Shown: positions 22,480 through 31,436 of the stretch, piece after piece
Position numbering within the stretch: position 1 is the first letter of the stretch
Layout of the letters: each line of letters begins with the position of its first letter
NCBI RefSeq assembly: GCF_015477765.1
Contig: NZ_JADLQQ010000007.1
Span: forward strand, 248,001 to 312,000
Reading direction: 5' to 3'
Source: Nocardia transvalensis
GTDB taxonomy: Bacteria; Actinomycetota; Actinomycetes; Mycobacteriales; Mycobacteriaceae
Length of the DNA stretch: 64,000 bases
Notes under the pieces: generated by a model
What the model was told of the DNA's origin: nothing
The model's input: the letters and a program-made list of their open reading frames with translations, nothing else
Databases searched by the model: none
Translations under genes and position numbers: made by a program

Positions 22480-23679
22480 CTACGAATGTTCGGGTGCCGA
22501 CCGCGGTGGTGTCGACGGTTTGTTCAGCCGGTGCAGGATCGGCTCCACGACGCGGGCGGCGATGGGGCCCAGTGCGGCCATCAGGAGCACGTACGTGGTC
22601 GTCAGGGCAGAGAATTCGCTGGATACCGCGCCCGTGGTGACGGCGAGTCCGGCGATCACGATGGAGAATTCACCGCGGGCGACCAGGGCGGCGCCTGCCC
22701 GGGCGCGGCCGAAGCGCGGCACCGCGGCGCGGGCGGCGGCCCACCAGCCGGTGCCGATCTTGGTGGCGGTGGTCACCGCGGCCAGCACACACGCCCAGCC
22801 CAGCACCGGGGGGATGGCGGCGGGATCGGTGCGCAGGCCGAACAGGACGAAGAACATCGCCGCGAACAGATCGCGCAACGGTTCGAGAATTTTGGTGGCA
22901 TCCTTGGCTGTCGACCCGGAGATCGCGATGCCGAGCAGGAACGCTCCGACGGCGGCCGACACCTGCACCGCGGAGGCGAATCCCGCGACGAGCAGCGCCG
23001 AGCCCAGCAGTTTGAGCAGGAAGACCTCCCGGTCGTCGCTGGCCACGACCGCGGAAACGTAACTGCCGCACCGCAAGGCGACGACGAGGACGACGGTGAC
23101 GGCGGTCAGGGCGATGGCGAAGGTCTGCAGTCCGGTCAGGAGGCTGAGACCGGCGAGCACCGCGGTGAGCACGGGCAGATAGCCGGCCATGACGAGGTCC
23201 TCGAAGACCAGGATGGACAGGATCACCGGGGTTTCGCGGTTCCCGAGCCTGCCGAGCTCGTTGAGTACCTTCGCCACGATCCCGGAGGAGGAGATGTAGG
23301 TGACCCCGGCCATGGCGATGACGCCGGGGAACCGCCAGCCGAGCGCGAGCGCCACGAGCGCGCCGGGCGTAGCGTTCAGCACGATGTCGACCAGGCCCGC
23401 AGGCCAGGAGCGGCGCATGCCGGTGACCAATTCGGCGGCACTGTATTCCAGGCCGAGCAGCAGCAACAGCAGCACCACGCCGATCTCGCTGGCCAGGTGA
23501 ATGAATTCGTCGACATGATGCAGTTCGACCAGTCCGCCGGTGCCGAAAACCAACCCGCCCAGGAGATACAGCGGAATTGGTGACATTCCGATCCGGGCGG
23601 CGATCCGCCCCAGCACACCCAGGCCGAAAAAAACCGCGCCCAGCTGAATCAGCGCGAGCGCGGTGGCGTTGATCTCCAT
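22480..23679 (-). CDS. Cation:proton antiporter, CPA2 family (KhtU-like)
   Basis: A 399-residue polytopic membrane protein with about 12-13 helices of the KefB/CPA2 type (L-L-L-G-L-E-Y, S-S-S-G-I-V-A-K, F-E-D-L-V, A-F-L-L-G, R-G-E-F-S). It lacks a cytoplasmic TrkA domain of its own; the regulatory TrkA-C-type protein is encoded 4 bp upstream. This separate transporter plus regulator layout is that of Bacillus KhtTU, which exports K+ (and NH4+) in exchange for protons. Here it likely sets cytoplasmic K+ and pH balance at the plasma membrane. Confidence 0.85.
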   Translation of the reverse strand: MEINATALALIQLGAVFFGLGVLGRIAARIGMSPIPLYLLGGLVFGTGGLVELHHVDEFIHLASEIGVVLLLLLLGLEYSAAELVTGMRRSWPAGLVDIVLNATPGALVALALGWRFPGVIAMAGVTYISSSGIVAKVLNELGRLGNRETPVILSILVFEDLVMAGYLPVLTAVLAGLSLLTGLQTFAIALTAVTVVLVVALRCGSYVSAVVASDDREVFLLKLLGSALLVAGFASAVQVSAAVGAFLLGIAISGSTAKDATKILEPLRDLFAAMFFVLFGLRTDPAAIPPVLGWACVLAAVTTATKIGTGWWAAARAAVPRFGRARAGAALVARGEFSIVIAGLAVTTGAVSSEFSALTTTYVLLMAALGPIAARVVEPILHRLNKPSTPPRSAPEHS

Positions 23680-23683
23680 GCGA

Positions 23684-24166
23684 TCAGCCGTTTGTCAATA
23701 TCTCGGCCGCCGCGTCCAGCCCCTCGGCCGTGCCGACGATCACCAGCAGATCACCGGCGGTGAGCGTGAAATCGGGCCCCGGCGACGGGTGTACATGGCC
23801 CGCGCGCATCACCGCGACGATGGATGCCTTTGTGCGCGTTCGCATTTCGGTCTCGCCGAGCTGCCGCCCGTCGTACGGTGAGCCCCGCACGACCGGGAAC
23901 TGCCGAGTGTTCACCCCTTCCAAATCGCGATGCGCGTCGCGCAACTGGGCCACGAGTTGCGGTGCGCCCAGCAGATTCGCCAGTACCGCCGCTTCCTCCG
24001 CGGTCAGGGCCAGCTGGTCGGTGACGTCCGGATTTCCCACCTTGCTCACGATCAGGTCGATCGTGCCGTCGCGGCGATCGATGACGCCGATCCGGCGACG
24101 ACCACTCTTGATCGAAAAGTCTTTGCGCACACCGATACCCGGCAATGGCGTCACCTCAACGTACAC
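23684..24166 (-). CDS. TrkA-C (RCK_C) domain regulatory subunit of the antiporter (KhtT-like)
   Basis: A 160-residue soluble protein: an N-terminal segment with V-E-V-T-P-L-P-G-I-G-V-R, a middle E-E-A-A-V-L-A-N-L-L-G stretch and a C-terminal RCK_C domain with G-D-L-L-V-I-V-G-T. This matches KhtT-type regulators, whose RCK_C domain binds small ligands such as c-di-AMP in some bacteria. The GTG at 24166 is chosen; a -10-like TACGCT ends 6 nt before it, so the message may be leaderless. First gene of the operon with the antiporter 4 bp downstream. Confidence 0.8.
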   Translation of the reverse strand: MYVEVTPLPGIGVRKDFSIKSGRRRIGVIDRRDGTIDLIVSKVGNPDVTDQLALTAEEAAVLANLLGAPQLVAQLRDAHRDLEGVNTRQFPVVRGSPYDGRQLGETEMRTRTKASIVAVMRAGHVHPSPGPDFTLTAGDLLVIVGTAEGLDAAAEILTNG

Positions 24167-24280
24167 TCCACCAGCGTAGCTTCGCCCCGGCTGGCGAGCC
24201 GCCGATAGAATGACTGTTTTATTCGATTCATCGTAGCCGTAGATTTCCAGCCGGAACCTGAAATCGCAGGGGAGACAGAG

Positions 24281-24808
24281 ATGGCGCCGAGAGTCTGGCC
24301 GCTCGAACTCGGTCATATCGTGACAGCCACGTTCGGTCCGCGGGGTGAGAATTTCCAGTGGGGAGTGGATTTCGGCTGGCCTGCAGGAGCGGGCGGGCGT
24401 CCGGTATTCGCCGTCCAAGGCGGGTATGTCACACAGGCCGGACCGGCGACGGACTTCGGGCGATGGGTGGTGATCTGCCATCCCGACGCCGACGGCGGCG
24501 GCACCACCGTCTATGGACATGTAATGCCCGAGGTGTGGGTGGGCCGGCGCGTGGAGGCGGGCGAGCGGATCGCCGTCATCGATTCGGATCAGCGGACCAA
24601 TGGCGGCGTTGCCCCGCACCTGCATCTGGAATGGCACTACAGCGAGTGGGTTCCACCGGGCCCGGGCCGCCTCGACCCGCTCCCTCACCTCGAGGGCGCG
24701 GCTTATCCCGTCGCCGACCCTCGGCCCATCCTGCAACCCGCCGAACCGATCCTGCGAGACCGCGTCCAATTCTCCTTGACCTCGACAATGCTTCAGGTTC
24801 GACGATAG
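24281..24808 (+). CDS. M23 family (LytM-like) peptidase-fold protein with an altered zinc site
   Basis: A 175-residue protein with a LytM-like barrel: F-Q26-W-G-V-D30-F-G, Y-G-H80 and H113-L-H115-L-E-W. In active M23 endopeptidases the first zinc ligand is His in H-x-G-x-D; here that position is Gln26, while the Asp and the H-x-H are retained. No signal peptide or membrane segment is seen. It resembles phage- or cargo-type M23 domains more than secreted cell-wall enzymes. SD GGGGAGA precedes the ATG. Either an inactive binding domain or an enzyme with modified metal coordination; substrate would be peptidoglycan cross-bridges. Confidence 0.75.
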   Translation: MAPRVWPLELGHIVTATFGPRGENFQWGVDFGWPAGAGGRPVFAVQGGYVTQAGPATDFGRWVVICHPDADGGGTTVYGHVMPEVWVGRRVEAGERIAVIDSDQRTNGGVAPHLHLEWHYSEWVPPGPGRLDPLPHLEGAAYPVADPRPILQPAEPILRDRVQFSLTSTMLQVRR

Positions 24809-24838
24809 GGGGACCTGGAGGAGAGGACACGGATCATC

Positions 24839-25765
24839 ATGACGAATCCGACGATCGGCGTGGCATTGCCGACCATGGAGGACGGCATCGCGCTGGGCCG
24901 TAACGGTATTCGAGTGGCCGCCGCGCGGGCCGAAGAGCTCGGGCTCGATGCCGTCGGTGCGGCCGATGTGCTGCTCGGTGACGGTTCTCCGAGCCTGGAG
25001 AGCATCGTGGTGCTGGCGACCGCGGCGGCCGTCACCGATCGGATCGCCCTGGATTTCGGTGTCCTGTCGGTACCGACCCGGTCGTTGGCGCTGCTGGCGG
25101 CTCAGGTGCAGACGCTGCAGTATCTGTCCGGCGACCGGGTCCGGCTCGGGCTCGGTATCGGCGGTTTCCCGGGCACACCGTTCTGGCAGGCGGTCGAGGC
25201 GCCCGAGCGTGGGCGCGGTCGGCTTCTCGACACGGCCCTCGATCTCCTCCCGGCCCTTATCGCGGGCGAGCAGACCAGGGCTCCCGCGCGGCCCGGCCCG
25301 GTCGGCCTGCGCCTGGCTCCGGCCGCCGCGGTCCCGCCGCTGATCGTCGGCGGTGGCGACAGCGATGCCGTATTGCGGCGCATCGCCACCCGGGCCGACG
25401 GCTGGCTGCCGTCCGCGCTCACACCGGCGCAGGTCGCCGCGGCGGCGGACCGGTTGCGGGACTACGCGGCCGAGGCCGGACGCCCGGCCCCGCGGATCCA
25501 TCTCGGCGTGCACTGTGTGCTGGGCGACGACCCCGAGGACCACGCCGACCGGGAGGCGATGTCGGCCACGATGGGTGAGTTCTTCCAACTCACACCGGAA
25601 CAGGTCGACACGGTGACGATCGTCGGCGGCCCGGAGCAGGCGGCGCAGCGATGCGCCGCCTATGCCGAGGCCGGGGTCGACCACATCGGGCTCGGGCTGG
25701 ACGGGCGAGATCATCTGCGTCAGCTCGACCTGGTGGGCGAGGTCCGTGAACTGATGGGTCGGTAA
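24839..25765 (+). CDS. LLM-class (luciferase-like) flavin/F420-dependent oxidoreductase
   Basis: A 308-residue TIM-barrel protein of the luciferase-like monooxygenase class: G-V-A-L-P-T-M at the start, A-E-E-L-G-L-D-A-V (residues 31-39), R-L-G-L-G-I-G-G-F (101-109), P-P-L-I-V-G-G-G and R-A-D-G-W-L-P. Actinobacterial members mostly use coenzyme F420 or FMN with NAD(P)H. GGAG(AGG) lies upstream of ATG 24839. It stands alone, 30 bp after the M23 gene. Substrate unpredictable. Confidence 0.85.
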   Translation: MTNPTIGVALPTMEDGIALGRNGIRVAAARAEELGLDAVGAADVLLGDGSPSLESIVVLATAAAVTDRIALDFGVLSVPTRSLALLAAQVQTLQYLSGDRVRLGLGIGGFPGTPFWQAVEAPERGRGRLLDTALDLLPALIAGEQTRAPARPGPVGLRLAPAAAVPPLIVGGGDSDAVLRRIATRADGWLPSALTPAQVAAAADRLRDYAAEAGRPAPRIHLGVHCVLGDDPEDHADREAMSATMGEFFQLTPEQVDTVTIVGGPEQAAQRCAAYAEAGVDHIGLGLDGRDHLRQLDLVGEVRELMGR

Positions 25766-25858
25766 CGCTCGCCGCCCCACCGGCGACGTTCTTGATGGCA
25801 CACGGCCCGTCGGGGGGCCTGACCGTCCACTCGTCGGTATCGGAATGGGGATCGGGAC

Positions 25859-27580
25859 ATGGCTCTTCGCGAGTTCTTCGCGCGGCATCGGATCGCTACG
25901 GCGGCCGCCGCGCCCGCGGTGTTGGGCGTGGCGGCAATCGTCGCCGCCACGTTCACGGTGACCTCGTCACCGCGCACCGACGACACGCAGTTGAAGGCAT
26001 CGGTCACCGAATGCCACGACATGGTGACCATCTCGGTGGCCGGGCGCGGCGACACCCCGAAGGCGGGAACCACGAAGCTGCTGGTCGGGCCGAACGGCGA
26101 GGAGCTTCCGGCCGCGATGGCCGGCGATCACAACAGCACGTGGGTCGATCCGGTGGTCAATGCCCCGGACGGTGCCGTGAACCCCGATTCCTATGCGGCC
26201 GTCTACATCGCCTACCCGGCCAACATGGCCACCTACGAGGACGCCGTCAACTCCGGTGCCGCGAACACCGAGCGGGTCATGACGGAGATCCGCAAGGCCT
26301 GTCCCGACACCAAGTTCGCGATCGTCGGCTACAGCGAGGGCGCCGACGTCGTGCGCCGCGTCGCCATGAAGGTGGGCAACCAGCAGGCCGACAAGGACGG
26401 CAAGTACGGCATCGTCGATCCGAACAACGTCGTGGGCGTGGTCATCCTCGCCGACTCCGGTCGCGCGGCGGGCGACGGGCCGTTCCCCGGCGCCAAGGAT
26501 CCCACCCGCCCGGACAACTTCGACCAGAAGTACCAGAACGGCGTGAAGCCGGTCTCCGGCCAGGGCGCGCTGCCGGGTACCAGCGGCAGCTTCGGCGCGC
26601 TGAACGGCAAGGTCGCGTCGTTCTGCTCCGAGGGTGACCTCACCTGCGCTGCGCCGCAGAACATCTCGCTGCTGCAACTGGTGGTCAACGTCGGCCGCCA
26701 GATCAATGCCGACAAGCTCGAGAAAGAGGGACTCAACCCCGCGACCGGGCAGGATGTCGCCGCGGTCCTGGGCCGCATCGCGGTGACGGCGTTCGCCGAC
26801 ATCGCCGCCCAGCCGAACTGGATGGCCAGTGACGAGACCTTCCTGCAGGTCCTGCTGCGGGTGTCGGATCCGGCGTACAAGCCGGGCCAGGCGCCGAAGC
26901 CGGTGGCCAAGGCCGATGCGATCGAGAAGGACCAGATGTCCCCGCTCGCCTACCTGCCGCAGAAGATCTTCAACGAGATCATCGGCCTCATCGTGACCAA
27001 TCAGAACACCATCCCGGTCATCATGAGCGACCCGTATCAGCTCACGCTGGGTCCCAACGCGACAGGACACCACTTCGACTACTGGCGCAACGCCGACCCG
27101 GCCAACGGCAGGCCCATGACCTCCGCCGAGTATGCGGCCGCGTGGCTGACCCATCTGGCCAAGGAGGCGCAGGCGGGGAAGCAGCCCGATACGAATTACA
27201 AGCCGAACTCGGAGGACCTCGCCGCGGCCTACAAGGCGGCGGAGGACAGCAAGGCGGCGCGGACGAGCGAACCGGCCAAGGCGACCACTACTACCAGCGC
27301 TGCCCCGACGACGACCGGAAGTAGCACGACGTCCCCGACCTCGACAACGCCGTCGTCGACTACTGCCGCTCCCTCCACGACAGCCTCGACCACGACGGCC
27401 CCGACGACCTCGGCACCGACCAGCGCGACGCCGACCACGTCGCCGTCCCGAACCTCCACGGCAACAAGCACTTCGGAGACGACGACGGCACCGGCTCCGT
27501 CCTCGACCACGCAGACCACGAATTCGACGACCACCGCTCCGGCCACCACGACACCCGGATCCGAAAAAATCTCGAATTAG
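25859..27580 (+). CDS. Large cutinase-family serine hydrolase with Ser/Thr-rich C-terminal tail
   Basis: A 573-residue protein: an N-terminal membrane or signal segment (about residues 12-36), a cutinase-like esterase domain with the nucleophile S159 in V-G-Y-S-E-G, later Cys pairs and G-H-H-F-D-Y-W as the likely His region (near 405). A tail from about residue 470 is nearly all Ser, Thr, Pro and Ala, a likely O-glycosylated spacer. Mycobacterial Culp proteins of this class act on lipids of the envelope or host, and some are phospholipases or thioesterases. It is longer than the about 220-330 residues usual for the family, owing to a roughly 200-residue middle region plus the tail. Secreted or membrane-anchored, monocistronic. 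Confidence 0.85.
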   Translation: MALREFFARHRIATAAAAPAVLGVAAIVAATFTVTSSPRTDDTQLKASVTECHDMVTISVAGRGDTPKAGTTKLLVGPNGEELPAAMAGDHNSTWVDPVVNAPDGAVNPDSYAAVYIAYPANMATYEDAVNSGAANTERVMTEIRKACPDTKFAIVGYSEGADVVRRVAMKVGNQQADKDGKYGIVDPNNVVGVVILADSGRAAGDGPFPGAKDPTRPDNFDQKYQNGVKPVSGQGALPGTSGSFGALNGKVASFCSEGDLTCAAPQNISLLQLVVNVGRQINADKLEKEGLNPATGQDVAAVLGRIAVTAFADIAAQPNWMASDETFLQVLLRVSDPAYKPGQAPKPVAKADAIEKDQMSPLAYLPQKIFNEIIGLIVTNQNTIPVIMSDPYQLTLGPNATGHHFDYWRNADPANGRPMTSAEYAAAWLTHLAKEAQAGKQPDTNYKPNSEDLAAAYKAAEDSKAARTSEPAKATTTTSAAPTTTGSSTTSPTSTTPSSTTAAPSTTASTTTAPTTSAPTSATPTTSPSRTSTATSTSETTTAPAPSSTTQTTNSTTTAPATTTPGSEKISN

Positions 27581-27662
27581 CCGCAGGCGCGTGTCGATTC
27601 GGGCCGTTGCCCGTTCGACCCAGGGATGAAAGGGTCCGACCCGCACAACCCAGGGAGATGCC

Positions 27663-27821
27663 CTGCGGAATTCACATCTGCTGCCGAGCGTCTGCGGCGA
27701 GCTGCTCACCCGCCTGGGCCGCACCGCCGATGTCCGCACCGAACTCGCACGGGCCGTGCGGTTGTGCGGCAACGAGTCCGAGCGCGCGCTGCTGCAACGC
27801 AAACTCGGCGCCCTCGGCTGA
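27663..27821 (+). pseudogene. 3' remnant of an ECF RNA polymerase sigma factor gene
   Basis: The frame ending at TGA 27819-27821 encodes about 52 residues with L-L-T-R-L-G-R-T-A, then A-R-A-V-R-L-C-G-N-E-S-E-R-A-L-L. This is the usual C-terminal end (tetratricopeptide-like extension) of long actinobacterial ECF sigma factors related to SigJ/DUF6596 types. No start, sigma-2 or sigma-4 region is present upstream, where the cutinase gene ends 82 bp before. I read this as a decayed leftover of a deletion. The surrounding 252-bp gap holds nothing else I can name. Confidence 0.55.
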
Positions 27822-27832
27822 CTCCGTCGCGG

Positions 27833-28627
27833 CTACCGCGCCAGCGCGTGCAGGGCCTCGGTGGTGAATTCGTCGAGGGGGTAGAACAATTCGATGGCCA
27901 GCTCGGAGAGGGTGACATCGGCGGGGGCGCCGAAGGTGGCCATAGTGCTGAACATCGATAGCTCGCCCATCGGGGTGCGGATGCGGATCGGGACCTCGAA
28001 CGGGCCCGGCCGGGCGGGTTCGGATCCCGATTCGGGGGCGGGCTCGGGATAGCGGGACACCTCGTCGTAGAGTGCCCGCAGCCGGGCGTCACCGGTGGCG
28101 TTGGCTTGTCGAATCAGCCTTTCCAGGAACAGGTTTCGCACCTGCGTCCGGTTCGCCAGCTGCGCCGACAAGCCTTCCGGATGCAGGACGAGCCGGTACA
28201 CGTTGGGCTGTGGGGTCAGCAGGTGCTCGGGGATGCCGTTCATGAGCACGCCCATGGCGCGGTTGCCGGTCACCAGATTCCAATATCGGTCGACCACCAC
28301 GGCCGGATAGGGTTCGTGGGCGTCGAGCATCGTGCGCAGCGCCGAGCGCACCGAGCGCAGTTCGGCGTCGTCGAGATCGCTTTCCCGGTACTCGGGCGCA
28401 TAGCCTCCGGCCAGCAGCAGCGTATTGCGTTCCCGCAGCGGCACATCCAGCGATTCGCACAGCCGCAGCACCATCTCCCGGCTGGGCCGGGAGCGGCCGG
28501 TCTCCACATACGACAGATGCCGGGCCGAACTCTGCGCCGCCAGCGCCAGATCCAGCTGACTCAGTCGGCGCCGCTGCCGCCATTCGCGCAGCAGGCTACC
28601 CACGGGGGAGGACACGGTCGAGGTCAC
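27833..28627 (-). CDS. XRE-family regulator with MmyB-like ligand-binding domain
   Basis: A 264-residue regulator: N-terminal helix-turn-helix (R-R-R-L-S-Q-L-D-L-A...S-A-R-H-L-S-Y-V-E-T-G-R-S-R-P-S, residues about 16-50) and an MmyB-like PAS-type domain with D-R-Y-W-N-L-V-T-G-N-R-A. These regulators commonly act on a divergent neighbour; here a small membrane protein starts 120 bp away on the plus strand. GTG 28627 is chosen because a -10-like TAAGCT ends 7 nt upstream, giving a leaderless mRNA. Confidence 0.85.
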   Translation of the reverse strand: MTSTVSSPVGSLLREWRQRRRLSQLDLALAAQSSARHLSYVETGRSRPSREMVLRLCESLDVPLRERNTLLLAGGYAPEYRESDLDDAELRSVRSALRTMLDAHEPYPAVVVDRYWNLVTGNRAMGVLMNGIPEHLLTPQPNVYRLVLHPEGLSAQLANRTQVRNLFLERLIRQANATGDARLRALYDEVSRYPEPAPESGSEPARPGPFEVPIRIRTPMGELSMFSTMATFGAPADVTLSELAIELFYPLDEFTTEALHALAR

Positions 28628-28746
28628 TCTGCGCAGCTTAGCCACCGCCGTTTCGCGCTCACCATGACCTCGGAGGTTATTGAGACCACGACCCGGCGCT
28701 GGCAGCGTCGAGGCCGACCGATCACCGTCGACGACAGGAGACACCG

Positions 28747-29145
28747 ATGAGTACCCTCACCGCCACCGCCCCCGGCCTCACCCTGCGCACGGCCCTGCGC
28801 GTGGACGGGTGGAGTACCGGCGCCTTCGGCATCGTCATGCTGGCCTGTGCTCGGCTGCTGCGGGATCCGCTCGGCCTGCCGACGGCCTGGTCGATTCCGT
28901 TCGGGGTGGCGATGCTCGGCGGTGCCGCCGCGCTCCTGCTGATCGCGGGGTATCCGGAGATCCCCGACGCCTTGGCGATCACGGTGGTGGCCGCCAACCT
29001 GCTGTCCGGACTGGGCATGGCGGTTCTCGCATTTCTCGACGTGATCCCGCTGACCGGCTGGGGTACGGCGTTCCTGCTCGTCGGCGCGGCCGTGGTCGTG
29101 CTGTTCGCCGACCTGGAATATCTGGCCTATCGACGCGATCGGTGA
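28747..29145 (+). CDS. Small four-helix membrane protein, unknown function
   Basis: A 132-residue protein with four predicted membrane helices (about residues 22-40, 47-66, 74-93 and 101-121) and a C-terminal Y-R-R-D-R. AGGAGAC lies 5-6 nt upstream of ATG 28747. It is divergent from the XRE/MmyB-like regulator and therefore its likely target; in related loci the regulator's target is often an oxidoreductase or a small membrane protein. Its 3' end overlaps the convergent ARMT1-like gene by 19 bp. I do not recognise a named family. Confidence 0.7.
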   Translation: MSTLTATAPGLTLRTALRVDGWSTGAFGIVMLACARLLRDPLGLPTAWSIPFGVAMLGGAAALLLIAGYPEIPDALAITVVAANLLSGLGMAVLAFLDVIPLTGWGTAFLLVGAAVVVLFADLEYLAYRRDR

Positions 29146-30299
29146 GCCTGGCTGCACTGAATGAGGGCGTGCTCGCCATTGGTGCGCCACGCCGTGCCGG
29201 TCGCGTCGAGATCGCGGACCTGCGCCTCGGTCAGCCCCACGGCGACGTCGGATTTCAGCGTCCGCAGCGCGGTGAGCGGGGTGGGGAAGTAGTCGACCAG
29301 CTCGGTGAAGGCGGTGGTCGGCGGCCAGTGCCGGTCGCCGACCAGGCGCCGATAGTTCAAGTCGCCCTTGGCGATCGTCATCGCGGCCGGTGCGATGTCG
29401 TCCGCCAGATCGGTGGGCATATCGTGAAATGTCAAGGGAGCGCAGAAGAATTCGTGCGTGCGCACGGCCAGCTTCTCGGCGCGCAGGGCTGCCCATACCC
29501 GCTGCCCGACCCGGCCCGCCTCGCCGTCCGCCGCGCGCAGCACGCGCACGGCGGCCAGCACATCGGTCATGGTCGCGTCGGAGACGTAGTACGGGCGCGG
29601 TTTGACGTACACGACGACGCGCGCCGCCGCTCCGCTGTCGAGCAGGTGGTCGGCGAGCACGAGGTCCGGCAGCAATTCACGACCGGCGTTGTCGGCGATC
29701 AGGCAGACGAGCGGTTCGGCCCCGCGATCCAGGGCGTCCCACAGTGCGGCGCTGTCGTCGACGAGCAGGCGCGTGGCCCGGGCCCCGGGAGCGGCGGTGA
29801 GCTGGAAGCCCAGATCGGCCTGATTGCCCCACAGCGACGACAGCAGCAGCGCCGACCGCTTCTTGTCCTGCGGCGCGTCGGCCAATCCGGTGAGCGCGTC
29901 GAGTTCGTCGGCGACCGCATCGCCGGTCAGTTCCGCGGCCTTGGTGGGTCCGAACGGGTCGATGCCCTGCCACACCCCGGGCCGGAAATAGCCGAGCGCC
30001 TCCAGCAGTCGACGGTAGAAGTAGCTTTCCGCCCACAGGAACGACGCCTCCCCCCACGGCCGTCCCCACATCTCGCTGCCCCAGACCGACCACCGCGCCG
30101 CATCGTCGGCCTCGGTGGCCAGCGGTTCGATCACACCGTCGGTGCTCTCCGCGAGCAGACGGCGCAGCGCGTCCTGTTCCGCGGGGCCGTACGGGTGGGC
30201 GGCGAGCACCTGCTCGACGAGCTTCGGATGCCGCTCGTGGAACACGCTGCGAGGGAACGAGCCGGGCACTCCCGCGAGGATCGGCGATGCGACGGTCAT
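29127..30299 (-). CDS. ARMT1/DUF89-type damage-control phosphatase-like protein
   Basis: A 390-residue protein of the DUF89 (ARMT1-like) family: the metal-binding motif D-N-A-G-R-E-L-L-P-D (near residue 203) and K-G-D-L-N-Y-R-R-L (near 318) are the family signatures. Known members are metal-dependent phosphatases that remove damaged or wasteful phosphometabolites such as fructose-1-phosphate. ATG 30299 is the only sensible start; the frame can be opened further but loses similarity. Cytosolic. Followed on the left by the convergent membrane protein gene. Confidence 0.8.
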   Translation of the reverse strand: MTVASPILAGVPGSFPRSVFHERHPKLVEQVLAAHPYGPAEQDALRRLLAESTDGVIEPLATEADDAARWSVWGSEMWGRPWGEASFLWAESYFYRRLLEALGYFRPGVWQGIDPFGPTKAAELTGDAVADELDALTGLADAPQDKKRSALLLSSLWGNQADLGFQLTAAPGARATRLLVDDSAALWDALDRGAEPLVCLIADNAGRELLPDLVLADHLLDSGAAARVVVYVKPRPYYVSDATMTDVLAAVRVLRAADGEAGRVGQRVWAALRAEKLAVRTHEFFCAPLTFHDMPTDLADDIAPAAMTIAKGDLNYRRLVGDRHWPPTTAFTELVDYFPTPLTALRTLKSDVAVGLTEAQVRDLDATGTAWRTNGEHALIQCSQAHRSRR

Positions 30300-30585
30300 A
30301 TCCCGATCATGGCAAACCGGGTTCAGGCGGCCGACCACCCTCCCGTCGACTCGCGTTGCGCGAGGCGAAGGTCTCGGGGCGACCGGTCCGTGCTCGATGG
30401 ACGGGACCGCCGCCCGGATCGTCGCAGTAGCGTCGATCGCGCAGATCGTTTGCCGCCGTGATGATCTCGTAGCCGTTTTCACAGGAATTCCACGGTCAAC
30501 TCCGGTGCGGAGCGCGGCCGAACGCGGTTGACTGGAAGGGTGCTGATCGACGGCACCAGGCAGGCCCACGCGAGGAGGTCAGGCC

Positions 30586-31326
30586 GTGAACACAGCCCCG
30601 ACGACCGCCATACCCCGGCGCGAACAGAATCGGTTCGACGGCGTGCAAGCCGGAGCGGTGAGCCGGCGCGGCCTGCGCTCGCTCAATGCCGACGCGGTCG
30701 CGACCTACACCGATGCGTCGGTGGGCCGCACCGCCTTCGTCGTGGCCGACGGTGTCGGTGATCATCTGCTGGCGGCCCGCGCGGCTCGCGCCGCGGCCGG
30801 AGTTGCCGCGGGTGCCGGTGCACGCGACTGTGCGGTGGCGGGAATCCTTGCCGCCCAGCAGGAATTGCTGCGCGAATTCCCGCAGCCCGCCGCCGACGCC
30901 GTACTCGTCGTGGCCGTGCTGCCGGGCGCCGATCAGCCCGATGGTCCGTGCGATATCGCCTGGGTCGGCGACTGTCGCGCCTACCGCTGGAACGGCCGAG
31001 TCCTGCATCAGATCACCACCGATCACACCGTCGCCGAATATCTGCATGCCCACGGGCTGCGCCCCACCCCGCGCATGGGCCACCTGGTCACCACCTCGGC
31101 CCGCACGGTCAAGCCGGGGGAGGTGGGCCACGCGGTCACCGGTTCGAGCCGCGGGCGGCTGCTGCTGTGCACCGACGGTGTTCACAAACGTCTCGGCATC
31201 GCCCCCATCAAGGAGTTCCTCGCCACGACCACCACGCCCGGCGCTACCGCGAAGGCCTTGACCGACGTCGCCCTGCGCACCGGTGGCACCGACAATGCGA
31301 CCGCATTGATCGTGGACCGCAGTTGA
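30586..31326 (+). CDS. PP2C-family serine/threonine protein phosphatase
   Basis: A 246-residue PP2C (PPM) phosphatase domain: N-A-D-A-V (the N-x-D element), V-V-A-D-G-V-G-D, W-V-G-D-C-R-A-Y-R, L-L-C-T-D-G-V-H and G-T-D-N-A-T supply the metal-binding acids in the usual order. It is close to minimal in size and soluble. GTG 30586 has GAGGAGG 8 nt upstream. The 286-bp gap in front of it holds no other gene that I can support. Its kinase partner is not in the window. Confidence 0.85.
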   Translation: MNTAPTTAIPRREQNRFDGVQAGAVSRRGLRSLNADAVATYTDASVGRTAFVVADGVGDHLLAARAARAAAGVAAGAGARDCAVAGILAAQQELLREFPQPAADAVLVVAVLPGADQPDGPCDIAWVGDCRAYRWNGRVLHQITTDHTVAEYLHAHGLRPTPRMGHLVTTSARTVKPGEVGHAVTGSSRGRLLLCTDGVHKRLGIAPIKEFLATTTTPGATAKALTDVALRTGGTDNATALIVDRS

Positions 31327-31388
31327 GCGGGTGGCGGTAAGGCTCCGATGACCCGTACGGTGATCCGGCGAAAGCGGCCTTTCGCATC

Positions 31389-31424
31389 CCCGCACCGTAG
31401 GCCTCTTGGCGCCGGAGGTGCGGG
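31389..31424. terminator. Hairpin between the convergent phosphatase and lycopene cyclase genes
   Basis: CCCGCACC (31389-31396) pairs with GGTGCGGG (31417-31424). A second pair, GATGACCCG (31347-31355) with CGGGTCATC (31421-31429), is an alternative longer fold. Position between two converging genes suits a bidirectional terminator; no U-run is present. Confidence 0.5.
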
Positions 31425-31436
31425 TCATCAGATTGT

